Source: Streptomyces sp. NBC_01235 (GTDB lineage: Bacteria; Actinomycetota; Actinomycetes; Streptomycetales; Streptomycetaceae). From it: DNA of 64,000 bases. Below are positions 44,799 to 52,932 of the stretch, in pieces. A program made the translations under genes and the position numbers. Numbering within the stretch: position 1 is the first letter of the stretch; every line of letters starts with the position of its first letter. The notes under the pieces are model-generated. The model saw nothing but the letters and a program-made list of their open reading frames with translations. It was not told the origin of the DNA and did no database searches. The stretch lies in NCBI RefSeq assembly GCF_035989285.1, contig NZ_CP108513.1:2542001-2606000 (forward strand). The letters are read 5' to 3'.

Positions 44799-46775
44799 TC
44801 AGACCTGCGTCCGCTCCTCGACGACCTTCGCGATCTTCGCGATGGCCTCGTCGAACGGGATGCCGTTCTCCTGCGAGCCGTCGCGGTAGCGGAAGGACAC
44901 CGAGCCGGCCGACATGTCCTCGTCGCCCGCGATGACCATGAAGGGCACCTTCTGCTTCTGGGCGTTGCGGATCTTCTTCTGCATGCGGTCGGAGGATGAG
45001 TCCACCTCGACGCGCAGCCCCTGCTTCTTGGCCGCGGCGGCGAACTTCTCCAGGTACTCCACGTGCCCGTCGCCGATCGGGATGCCGAGCGCCTGGACCG
45101 GGGCCAGCCACGCCGGGAAGGCGCCCGCGTAGTGCTCCAGGAGCACCGCGAAGAACCGCTCGATGGAGCCGAACAGCGCGCGGTGGATCATGACCGGGCG
45201 CTGCTTGGAGCCGTCGGGGCCGGTGTACTCCAGGTCGAAGCGCTCCGGCAGGTTGAAGTCGAGCTGGATGGTCGACATCTGCCAGGTGCGGCCGATGGCG
45301 TCCTTGGTCTGGACGGAGATCTTCGGCCCGTAGAACGCGGCGCCGCCCGGGTCGGGGACGAGGGGCAGGCCCTGCTTCTCGGCGACCTCGCGCAGCGTCT
45401 CGGTCGCCTCCTCCCAGACCTCGTCCGAGCCGACGAACTTCTCCGGGTCCTTGGTGGACAGCTCCAGGTAGAAGTCGGTCAGGCCGTAGTCACGGAGCAG
45501 ACCGAGGACGAAGGTGAGCGTCTTGTCGAGCTCCTCCGACATCTGCTCGCGGGTGCAGTAGATGTGCGCGTCGTCCTGCGTGAAGCCACGCGCGCGGGTG
45601 AGACCGTGCACGACGCCCGACTTCTCGTACCGGTACACCGTCCCGAACTCGAAGAGGCGCAGCGGCAGTTCACGGTAGGAGCGGCCGCGCGCGTCGAAGA
45701 TCAGATTGTGCATCGGGCAGTTCATGGGCTTGAGGTAGTAGTCCACGCCCTCGTCGAGCTGCATGGGCGGGTACATGCCGTCGGCGTACCAGTCCAGGTG
45801 CCCGGACGTCTCGAAGAGCTTCCCCTTCGTCGCGTGCGGGGTGTAGACGAACTCGTAGCCCTCCTCCTCGTGCCGGCGGCGCGAGTAGTCCTCCATGACC
45901 CGGCGGATGATGCCGCCCTTGGGGTGGAAGACGGCGAGGCCGGAACCGATCTGCTCCGGGATGGAGAACAGGTCGAGCTCGGAGCCGAGCTTGCGGTGGT
46001 CGCGCTTCTCGGCCTCGGCGAGGAAGTCGAGGTGGGCCTTCAGCTCTTCCTTGGACGGCCAGGCGGTGCCGTAGATGCGCTGGAGCATGGGGTTCTTCTC
46101 GCTGCCGCGCCAGTAGGCGGCCGCGTTGCGCATCAGCTTGAACGCCGGGATGTTGCGGGTGGTGGGCAGGTGGGGACCGCGGCAGAGGTCCTTCCAGCAC
46201 AGGTCACCGGTCCTGGCGTCCAGGTTGTCGTAGATCGTCAGCTCGCCGGAGCCGACCTCGACGTCCGCGCCGTCGTCGCTGGAGGCCGAGCCCTTGAGGC
46301 CGATCAGCTCCAGCTTGTAGGGCTCGTCGGCGAGCTCCTCGCGGGCGGCCTCGTCGGTGACCACACGACGGGCGAACCTCTGCCCGCGCTTCTGGATCTC
46401 CTGCATCTTCTTCTCGACGGCCTTGAGATCCTCGGGCGTGAACGGCTTCTCGACATCGAAGTCGTAGTAGAAGCCGTCCTTGACCGGCGGGCCGATGCCC
46501 AGCTTGGCCTCGGGGAAGAGCTCCTGCACGGCCTGGGCCATCACGTGCGCCGTGGAGTGGCGCAGGATGTTCAGGCCGTCCTGGGAGGAGATCTCGACGC
46601 CCTCGACCTCCTCGCCGTCCGCGAGCACGTACGACAGGTCCCTGAGCTCGCCGGCCACACGCGCGGCGATGATCGAGCGCTCGCCGGCGAAGAGGTCGGC
46701 GGCCGTGGTGCCCGTCGTCACCGTGCGCTCTTCCCGCTCGGAATCGCGTTGGATGATCACACGGACGTCTGACAC
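44799..46775 (-). CDS. thrS: threonyl-tRNA synthetase
   Basis: The 658-aa class II enzyme has the TGS domain, the second additional (editing) domain with [11 protein letters not shown], and the catalytic core with GPHLP, the zinc cysteine in KPMNCPMH and [17 protein letters not shown]. The HGXX anticodon-binding domain is C-terminal. The GTG at 46773-46775 follows CAGGAGAG. It is convergent with the potassium channel gene. Confidence 0.97.
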   Translation of the reverse strand: MSDVRVIIQRDSEREERTVTTGTTAADLFAGERSIIAARVAGELRDLSYVLADGEEVEGVEISSQDGLNILRHSTAHVMAQAVQELFPEAKLGIGPPVKDGFYYDFDVEKPFTPEDLKAVEKKMQEIQKRGQRFARRVVTDEAAREELADEPYKLELIGLKGSASSDDGADVEVGSGELTIYDNLDARTGDLCWKDLCRGPHLPTTRNIPAFKLMRNAAAYWRGSEKNPMLQRIYGTAWPSKEELKAHLDFLAEAEKRDHRKLGSELDLFSIPEQIGSGLAVFHPKGGIIRRVMEDYSRRRHEEEGYEFVYTPHATKGKLFETSGHLDWYADGMYPPMQLDEGVDYYLKPMNCPMHNLIFDARGRSYRELPLRLFEFGTVYRYEKSGVVHGLTRARGFTQDDAHIYCTREQMSEELDKTLTFVLGLLRDYGLTDFYLELSTKDPEKFVGSDEVWEEATETLREVAEKQGLPLVPDPGGAAFYGPKISVQTKDAIGRTWQMSTIQLDFNLPERFDLEYTGPDGSKQRPVMIHRALFGSIERFFAVLLEHYAGAFPAWLAPVQALGIPIGDGHVEYLEKFAAAAKKQGLRVEVDSSSDRMQKKIRNAQKQKVPFMVIAGDEDMSAGSVSFRYRDGSQENGIPFDEAIAKIAKVVEERTQV

Positions 46776-46874
46776 CGGTCTCTCCTGACTGAAGGTGGGT
46801 GCGGCGCCATACCGTGAGCGCGCGCAATAGGGGATCGTACCGACCCGCACCCACCGACCGCGAAACGGTCACCC

Positions 46875-48092
46875 TCAGTCCTCGCCCCCGCACGCCTCCT
46901 CGAAGAAATCCAGGTTCTCCTGCAGGGACTTCATCAGCCGGTCCCGCTCGGCCTCGTCCACCTGCACGGGCACCACCCCGCCGGCGCCGGTGAGCCGGCG
47001 GAACCCGCCCCTGCTCTCCAGCCGGCCCTGCACCCGCACCGGCAGCCCGACCAGGTGGGCCTGCCCGGCGATGCGGTAGTCCTCCTCGTCGAGGGTGAGC
47101 CGGACGTGCGGGATCTCGGCGCCGGCCAGCACCCGCAGCCGTACGCTGCCCTCGCCGCGCGGCCCCGACCTGCGCATCCGGACCACCGTCCCGGTGACCC
47201 GTACGGGCACGGAGGGCTCCTCGCGCAGATAGCGGGCGCCGGCCTCGCGCAGCACGGACAGGTCGCCGGGCGAGAACTCGACCGGTTCGTCGCTCGCGGC
47301 GCAGTCCTCGGGGACTCCGGCCGCGGGCGACCACTCGACGGCGATCCGGGCCCCCTCGGTGCCCCGGACGAGGGCGATCAGCGCCTCGGTGAGCTCCCGG
47401 CTGGCGCCGGCCTCCACGGCGCCGTCGAAGGCGTCCATGCCACCGGTCGCCCGCTGGTAGTCGATGGCCTCGCGCACGGCGTACAGGGCCTGGTGGAGGC
47501 GGACGGCGAGGGGGCGGGCGACCGTGACGGGGGCGAAGGCCGTCAGGCTGCGTCCACCGGCCGCCGAGCCGACGAGGACGCTCTCCAGGGCCGCGAGGGC
47601 CGCGCGCCGGTGGCGGGCGCCGTAGTAGCCCGCACGCGCGCGTGTGGCGAGCGCGCCGGCGAGCAGCATCTGGCGGGCGGCTCCGCGCAGTTGTTCCTCG
47701 ACGGCCCAGGACGCGGCCCCGGCGGGCCCGGTCGGGGCGTCCCTCCACCAGCGGATCTCGTCGCTCGGCACGGCGAGCCCGACGAGCACCTCGCGCGCGG
47801 AGGGCGTGCCGCTGCGGGCCAGCGCGAGGAGCGCCTCGCCGAGCAGGTCGTCGCTGTCGGGGAAGGCCCGGCTCTCGGGCACCAGCAGGCTGGTCCCGCC
47901 GCCGCCCGGGCCGGGCGGGGTCCAGCGGCCGTAGCGTCCGGGGGCGCCGCCGCGCCGCTGCCAGCCGTGCCGGCGCAGCAGGGCTGCGAGGACGGCCGGG
48001 TCGACCTCGCCGGGCTCCGGCGACTCGTCCCAGTGGGCCTCGGGGTGCGGCCGTACGGACCGCAGTCGCTCGTCGAGGGGGCGGTGGGTCAT
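46875..48092 (-). CDS. uncharacterised protein with probable C-terminal OB-like domain
   Basis: The 405-aa soluble product has an Arg/Gly-rich N-terminal segment with LAALLRRHGWQRRGGAPGRYGRW and a helical middle (about 90-260). A beta-rich end (about 300-395) contains VPVRVTGTVVRMRRSGPRGEGS and LVGLPVRVQGRLESRGGFRRL, which looks like tandem OB-type strands. I do not recognise a named family. The ATG at 48090-48092 overlaps the stop of the DUF4365 gene, so the two are translationally coupled. Confidence 0.8.
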   Translation of the reverse strand: MTHRPLDERLRSVRPHPEAHWDESPEPGEVDPAVLAALLRRHGWQRRGGAPGRYGRWTPPGPGGGGTSLLVPESRAFPDSDDLLGEALLALARSGTPSAREVLVGLAVPSDEIRWWRDAPTGPAGAASWAVEEQLRGAARQMLLAGALATRARAGYYGARHRRAALAALESVLVGSAAGGRSLTAFAPVTVARPLAVRLHQALYAVREAIDYQRATGGMDAFDGAVEAGASRELTEALIALVRGTEGARIAVEWSPAAGVPEDCAASDEPVEFSPGDLSVLREAGARYLREEPSVPVRVTGTVVRMRRSGPRGEGSVRLRVLAGAEIPHVRLTLDEEDYRIAGQAHLVGLPVRVQGRLESRGGFRRLTGAGGVVPVQVDEAERDRLMKSLQENLDFFEEACGGED

Positions 48093-48712
48093 GGTCTGCC
48101 TCCCGTCCCGGCCCGCGTCATGATCTCGCACAGCGCCCGGTCGTCGAAGATGCGTGTGGTCGGTATCCGCACGGTGGTCCGGGTCCGGCCGGTGATCGGG
48201 TGGCCGGCGAGATTGACCCAGTAGCAGCAGTGCCGCAGGTCGAGTCGGTCGTGACTGGCACGCAGCCAGTCGTCCTGGGATCTGGGCACGAGCATCACGA
48301 CGAGGATCTTGTGCACCGACACCGGGGTGCGGGCGAGTTTGCGCAGGTGATCGTTGTCGAGGGTGAAGGAGAAGAAGCCGCGCATCGAGTGGGGCGGGGG
48401 CGCAGCCCCCTCGGTTGAGGGTGGTGGTGGGAGACGGGCGGGCGGGTTGGGCCGCACCTGGTAGGTGGCCTTGAGCTGCACCTTGATGGTGACCTCGTCG
48501 TCGACGGTGTGCCCGGGTGCGCTGTGGCTGACGTGCCAGTCGATGCCGTTGTCCGGAAACGGCTGGGACAGCGAGCACCCCGCGGCCGCCGCGACCGCGT
48601 GCAGATAGCCCACCTGCAGTGTCTCCATGCAGGCGGTGGTGGCGAGTGTGCCGCGGTGAAGCCCCGCGCGTTCGGGCAGCAGCCCGCCCCGCTCGGGCTG
48701 CGCTATCGCCAT
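48089..48712 (-). CDS. DUF4365 domain protein, PD-(D/E)XK nuclease-like
   Basis: The 207-aa protein has the DUF4365 pattern: GIDWHVSH, then IKVQLKATYQV, which fits a D...QxK nuclease-fold core, then FSFTLDNDHLRKLA and VVMLVPRSQDDWLR. About 20 residues rich in proline (PPARLPPPPSTEGAAPPP) interrupt the fold between the QxK strand and the next strand; they are encoded by a hairpin-bearing repeat-like stretch. The ATG at 48710-48712 has GGAAGG upstream. It is coupled to the next gene and divergent from the exonuclease gene. Confidence 0.82.
   Translation of the reverse strand: MAIAQPERGGLLPERAGLHRGTLATTACMETLQVGYLHAVAAAAGCSLSQPFPDNGIDWHVSHSAPGHTVDDEVTIKVQLKATYQVRPNPPARLPPPPSTEGAAPPPHSMRGFFSFTLDNDHLRKLARTPVSVHKILVVMLVPRSQDDWLRASHDRLDLRHCCYWVNLAGHPITGRTRTTVRIPTTRIFDDRALCEIMTRAGTGGRP
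48385..48445. repeat. hairpin-bearing repeat-like segment inside the DUF4365 gene
   Basis: GGGGGC (48396-48401) pairs with GCCCCC (48405-48410) around GCA, flanked by TCGGTTGAGGGTGGTGGTGG. From memory, G/C hairpins of this sort are common between Streptomyces genes; here it is read in frame. Confidence 0.45.
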
Positions 48713-48881
48713 GACCAACAGCCTTCCAGCCAGAGCCCAGTCCCGGTGACGGGCCGCTGAACTGCAAAGACCCGTACTCGTGTTGTGTCCTTCCGGCGTA
48801 CGGCGCAAACAGCCCGGGTATCACCAAACAGGCAGAAGACGGTGCGTCAGCTGCCGTGGGTGAACGAGGGGTTGGGTAGGT

Positions 48882-49607
48882 ATGACGTACTGGTACGAGG
48901 GGCCGCTGGCCGCTTTTGACACGGAGACGACGGGCGTCGACGTGGAGACCGACCGGATCGTGTCGGCCGCCCTCGTCGTCCAGGACGCGCCGGGGGTTCG
49001 GCCGCGGGTGAGCCGCTGGCTGGTGAACCCGGGCGTGCCGGTTCCCGCCGGGGCGACGGAGGTGCACGGGCTGACGGACGAACACCTGCAGCGCAACGGC
49101 CGCTGGCCGTCGCCGGTGATGTACGAGATAGCCGAGCTGCTCGCCGAACAGGCCGCCGCGGGACGCCCACTGGTGGTGATGAACGCGCCGTTCGACCTGA
49201 CGCTGCTCGACCGTGAGCTGCGCAGGCACCGCGCCTCGGCGCTGGACAACTGGCTGGAGGCGGCGCCGCTGCGGGTACTGGACCCCCGGGTCCTGGACAA
49301 GCACCTGGACCGCTACCGCAAAGGCCGGCGCACGCTCACCGACCTGTGCGCGCACTACGGCGTGACGCTGGCCGAGGCGCACGACGCGGCGGCGGACGCG
49401 CTGGCCGCGCTGGAGGTCGTCCGGGCACTGGGCCGACGGTTCGCGACGCGCCTGGAACGCCTGTCCCCCGCCGATCTGCACGCCCTGCAGACGGCCTGGC
49501 ACGCGGCCCAGGCGCGGGGACTCCAGGCGTGGTTCGCGCGCAGTGGCTCTCCGGAGACGGTGGACACGTCGTGGCCGCTGCGCCCGGAGCTTCCGGCGGC
49601 GGCCTAG
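48882..49607 (+). CDS. DnaQ-like 3'-5' exonuclease
   Basis: The 241-aa protein has all DEDDh exonuclease motifs: FDTETTG (Exo I), NAPFDLTLLD (Exo II) and HDAAADALA (Exo III). It resembles the epsilon proofreading domain but stands alone. It may act in repair or RNA/DNA turnover. The start is the ATG at 48882. It is divergent from the DUF4365 gene across a 169-bp gap. Confidence 0.92.
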   Translation: MTYWYEGPLAAFDTETTGVDVETDRIVSAALVVQDAPGVRPRVSRWLVNPGVPVPAGATEVHGLTDEHLQRNGRWPSPVMYEIAELLAEQAAAGRPLVVMNAPFDLTLLDRELRRHRASALDNWLEAAPLRVLDPRVLDKHLDRYRKGRRTLTDLCAHYGVTLAEAHDAAADALAALEVVRALGRRFATRLERLSPADLHALQTAWHAAQARGLQAWFARSGSPETVDTSWPLRPELPAAA

Positions 49608-49625
49608 ATGCGCTGACCGGACACG

Positions 49626-49656
49626 AAAAAGCCGGTCCGCGTGGTGCGGACCGGCT
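49626..49656 (-). terminator. terminator of the first tRNA-Val gene
   Basis: GCCGGTCCGC pairs with GCGGACCGGC (49631-49656). On the minus strand the stem is followed by TTTTTC, a classic intrinsic terminator 9 bp past the tRNA. Confidence 0.88.
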
Positions 49657-49664
49657 TCTCCCGG

Positions 49665-49736
49665 TGGGCGATACTGGGTTCGAACCAGTGACCTCTTCGG
49701 TGTGAACGAAGCGCTCTCCCACTGAGCTAATCGCCC
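49665..49736 (-). tRNA. tRNA-Val(CAC)
   Basis: The minus strand gives the 72-nt cloverleaf GGGCGATTAGCTCAGTGGGA..., with acceptor stem GGGCGAT/ATCGCCC, anticodon stem CTTCG/CGAAG and loop TTCACAC (anticodon CAC), and T arm GGTTCGAACC. CCA is not encoded. It reads the GTG valine codon. An identical gene lies at 60188-60259. Confidence 0.95.
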
Positions 49737-49775
49737 GGGAACGCACTGAACAATACAGGTGCCCGCGCGCTTCCT

Positions 49776-50222
49776 TCAAACCCCTTGCAGGTGCGCCACG
49801 AGGCCGCGCCGTCCGGCCCGCATCATCAGCCGGTGGTTCAGGCGGAACACCGGCCGCCCAGGGACGGCGAACCGCCGCAGCAGCGGCTTGTTCACCTGGA
49901 CCACCTGGTCGTAGCGGGCGAGGGTGCCGGAGCCGCCGGCGGTCACGGTCCAGCGCGCCCAGCCGTCGAGGTCGCCCGTCATCGCGATCTCCAGAACTCC
50001 GGCCGCAGGATCGCGCCGCACCTCACGGGCGGTGAAGGTCAGGTCGTACGGGAGGAGGGAGCGGACGCGGACGACGCCGGTCGTGTCGTCGACCCGGTTC
50101 ACCTCGCGCACCTGCGGCCACCAGCGCGGGTAGTCCTCGGCCTGCTCCAGCGTGTCGTACACGCGGTCGGGCGGCGCGGGCAGGGCCCACATGCTGCGGA
50201 AGCGGTAACGGGTCCAGTCCAT
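49776..50222 (-). CDS. SRPBCC (polyketide cyclase-like) family protein
   Basis: The 148-aa protein has the START/SRPBCC helix-grip pattern: an N-terminal strand, then PAPPDRVYDTLEQAEDYPRWWPQVREV, beta strands with LPYDLTFTAREVRRD, and a C-terminal helix. These small proteins bind hydrophobic ligands; the ligand is unknown. The ATG is at 50220-50222. It lies just upstream of the tRNA gene on the same strand. Confidence 0.88.
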   Translation of the reverse strand: MDWTRYRFRSMWALPAPPDRVYDTLEQAEDYPRWWPQVREVNRVDDTTGVVRVRSLLPYDLTFTAREVRRDPAAGVLEIAMTGDLDGWARWTVTAGGSGTLARYDQVVQVNKPLLRRFAVPGRPVFRLNHRLMMRAGRRGLVAHLQGV

Positions 50223-50324
50223 GGGCAGAGTGTGCCCACGCGGGCGTCCGGCCAGTGGCATTTGAGTACGTTCTGAGTACGTGCGCTCATGCCGCCGAGC
50301 GTGACGCGAACCACACTTCGAAAC

Positions 50325-52700
50325 ATGACGCATTTTCCGCCCCCGGCCGAGGAGCTGCGGCTTCTCGACACCGAGTTGCGGCAACTGAACGCCCGCCGGG
50401 CCCAGTTGCTGACCCGCCGCGCCTGGCTGGTCGCCACGCTTCAGCAGGCGGCACGGCCGACACCGTCGGTATGGCCGAGCCGGCCGACGCCGGCGTCTCC
50501 GGGACCGGCCGCCCGCACCGAGGCCACCGCGCCCGGTGTGCAGAACGTCCTTCTCCTGCTCGGCGGCATCCTGCTCACCGTCGCGGCGATGGTGTTCACC
50601 CTGGTCAGCTGGGGTCACCTGGGTATCGCCGGCCGGTCCCTGGTGCTGGGCGCGGTCACGCTGGCCGTGCTCGGCGCGCCCGTGGCGCTGCTGCGGCGGG
50701 GGCTGCGGTCGACCGCCGAGTCCGTCGCGGGTCTCGGCCTCGCGCTGACGGTGCTGGACGCGTACGCGCTGCACGAGGTGGCGTTCGCGGCGGCGGACGG
50801 CACGACGTACACGGCCGCCGCGTCGACCGCGCTGGCGGCGCTGTGGGCGGCGTACGGAACCGCGCTCGCCGCGCTGCCGGGCTCGGCCACGGTACGGCTC
50901 CCCGGTCCGGCCGCCCTGACGGTCGCTCAACTCCCGCTGCCGCTGTGGGTCATCACGGTCGGCGGCGGGGCGCACGCGGTCACGGCCGCGGTGCTGCTGA
51001 CGGCGGCGCTCGACACGGTGGTCGCGCTGCGGGTGGCCGACCGGCCGATGCGCCTTGTCGCCGTGGTGGGCGCGCTCGGGGCGGGCGGGTGGGGCGTCCT
51101 GACGGCCGGCCTGCTCTCCCTGGACGCTGCCGGTCCGGGCGCCGCCGCCCGCGCGGCGGCGCTCCTCGCCCTCGCGGCGGCGATCGCCCTCGGGGCGGCC
51201 CGGTTCGCCCCGCGCCCGGAGCTCGCGACGGGGACGGCGGCGGTCGGCGCCCTGTGCGTGGTCGCCGGCCTCGGCGGCATCCTGCGGGCGTCGGTGCCGG
51301 GCGACTGGACCGTACCGGCGTATCTGGCGTGCGGGATCGCGCTGTTGGCCGCCGTGCGGGGTCAGGAGGCGGTGCGCCGGGGTGTCGCCTGGGCCTCCGG
51401 TGTCGTCCAGGCGGGGGCGGTGCTGTGGTCGGTGCCGGCCGTCGGTGTCACGCTGCTCGGGCCGATGGCGTGGCTCCGGCATCCGTGGTCCGGAGCTCCG
51501 GCGGGCGCCCGGGCCGCGGCGACGATGGACGCCTTCTGGCCGCCGTACGCGGTCACGGCTCCCCTGATCCTCGTCGCGGTGGCCGCGGTCCTGGCGACGG
51601 CCGTCCGGAACGAGGAGTGGCGCCCGCAGGCGCTGACCGCCGCGCTGACGTTGACGTGGGCCGCGGTCCTCGCCACCCCGGCGGCGCTGCAACTCCCTTA
51701 CACCGTCGGCCTGTTGGTACAGGGCCTCACGACCCTGGCGCTCCTGGTACCGGTGACGCGGACGGCCACCGGGCTCGCGTTGTTCACCTCGCTCGGACTC
51801 GCCTTCCTCTCCCTGGCCACCGAATCGGCGACCCTCACCGTTCTCGCCTCACTGACCGTTGTGTGCGCGGTGGCCGCACGGTGCGGACGACTGGCGCCGG
51901 TGTCCGCTGCCGCCGCGCTCGGCTACGCCACGGCCCTGGCCTGCGCCGTGGGCGCCTCCGCCGGCTGGCGGCCGGAGCACACCGCGCTGCTGGTGCTGGT
52001 GGTCCCGATGGCGGCGGCCCTGGTCGCACCCCGGATCGGCGACGTTGCGACGACGGTCGCGGTCGAGGCGACGGGAGCCGCGGCCGGCCTGGTCGCCATC
52101 GGCCTGGCGGTCTTCGACCTGCCGCTGCTCGCCCTGGTGCTCTCCCTGTGCGCGGTGATCGCCGCGGGCACGGCGGTACGCCCGGACCGCCGTGCCGTCG
52201 GCTACGCGGCCGTCGTCCTCTTCGTGCTGGCCGCGTGGGTGCGCCTGGCGGCCTGGCGGGTGGGGCTCCCGGAGGCGTACACCCTGCCGGTCACGGTTCC
52301 GGCGCTGCTCGTCGGAGCCCTGCGCCGCCGCCACGACCCGGCGACGTCGTCCTGGACCGCGTACGCGCCCGGGCTCACCGCCACGCTTGTGCCGAGCCTC
52401 GCCACAGCGTGGGGCGACCCCGAGTGGACCCGCCCCCTGCTGCTGGGCACGGCCGCGCTGCTGCTCACCCTGCTGGGCGCCCGGCACCGGTTGCAGGCAC
52501 CGCTCGTGCTCGGTGGCTCGGTGCTCACCCTGGACACGCTGCACGAACTCGCCCCGTATCTCGTCCAGGTGACCGACGCGCTCCCCCGCTGGGTGCCCCT
52601 CGCCCTCGCCGGACTGCTGCTGCTCGCACTCGGTGCGACGTACGAACAGCGGCTGCGGAACGTCCGGAAGGCACGGGAGGCCCTGGGGAGGATGAACTAG
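50325..52700 (+). CDS. very large polytopic membrane protein (SCO7077-like)
   Basis: The 791-aa protein has a short charged N-terminus with LRLLDTELRQLNARRAQLLTRR, a coiled-coil-like segment. About 20 hydrophobic helices rich in Ala, Leu and Val follow, starting at NVLLLLGGILLTVAAMVFTLVSW. It belongs to a family of large actinobacterial membrane proteins of unknown function, sometimes annotated as permeases. The ATG at 50325 is chosen, though one at 50289 is possible. The TAG stop lies within the inverted repeat of the next element. Confidence 0.8.
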   Translation: MTHFPPPAEELRLLDTELRQLNARRAQLLTRRAWLVATLQQAARPTPSVWPSRPTPASPGPAARTEATAPGVQNVLLLLGGILLTVAAMVFTLVSWGHLGIAGRSLVLGAVTLAVLGAPVALLRRGLRSTAESVAGLGLALTVLDAYALHEVAFAAADGTTYTAAASTALAALWAAYGTALAALPGSATVRLPGPAALTVAQLPLPLWVITVGGGAHAVTAAVLLTAALDTVVALRVADRPMRLVAVVGALGAGGWGVLTAGLLSLDAAGPGAAARAAALLALAAAIALGAARFAPRPELATGTAAVGALCVVAGLGGILRASVPGDWTVPAYLACGIALLAAVRGQEAVRRGVAWASGVVQAGAVLWSVPAVGVTLLGPMAWLRHPWSGAPAGARAAATMDAFWPPYAVTAPLILVAVAAVLATAVRNEEWRPQALTAALTLTWAAVLATPAALQLPYTVGLLVQGLTTLALLVPVTRTATGLALFTSLGLAFLSLATESATLTVLASLTVVCAVAARCGRLAPVSAAAALGYATALACAVGASAGWRPEHTALLVLVVPMAAALVAPRIGDVATTVAVEATGAAAGLVAIGLAVFDLPLLALVLSLCAVIAAGTAVRPDRRAVGYAAVVLFVLAAWVRLAAWRVGLPEAYTLPVTVPALLVGALRRRHDPATSSWTAYAPGLTATLVPSLATAWGDPEWTRPLLLGTAALLLTLLGARHRLQAPLVLGGSVLTLDTLHELAPYLVQVTDALPRWVPLALAGLLLLALGATYEQRLRNVRKAREALGRMN

Positions 52701-52925
52701 TGCCGTGGCAGGCACCGTTTGCCCGTGAAGGAGCGGCGTCCGGTGCGTGCTCTGGGGTCCCCCCCCGGCCGAAGGCTGGGGGGAGTGCCGGCCGAAGGCC
52801 CTCGTACTGGACGTACGTGGGTCTTCGGCCGGTTCGGCGAGTGGGGGCACCTCCCACGCCTTTGAGGCAGTGGGGGAGCGTGCCGGGTGTCGCGACGGGG
52901 CGAACGTCGCCTGTCACGGCACCAG
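52697..52925. mobile_element. MITE-like element with imperfect terminal inverted repeats
   Basis: The left end (CTAGTGCCGTGGCAGGCACC..., 52697-52726) and the reverse complement of the right end (CTGGTGCCGTGACAGGCGAC..., ending at 52925) match at about 23 of 28 positions. The interior contains smaller palindromes around GGCCGAAGGC and TCTTCGGCC and no coding capacity. No transposase or target duplication was identified. The upstream gene's TAG stop lies in the left repeat. Confidence 0.55.
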
Positions 52926-52932
52926 CCCACCG

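Noticed and set aside
48093..49502. Upstream extension of the 405-aa gene to 49502
   Set aside because: The extension runs antisense through the exonuclease gene and in another frame through the DUF4365 gene; the ATG at 48092, coupled to DUF4365, is better supported.
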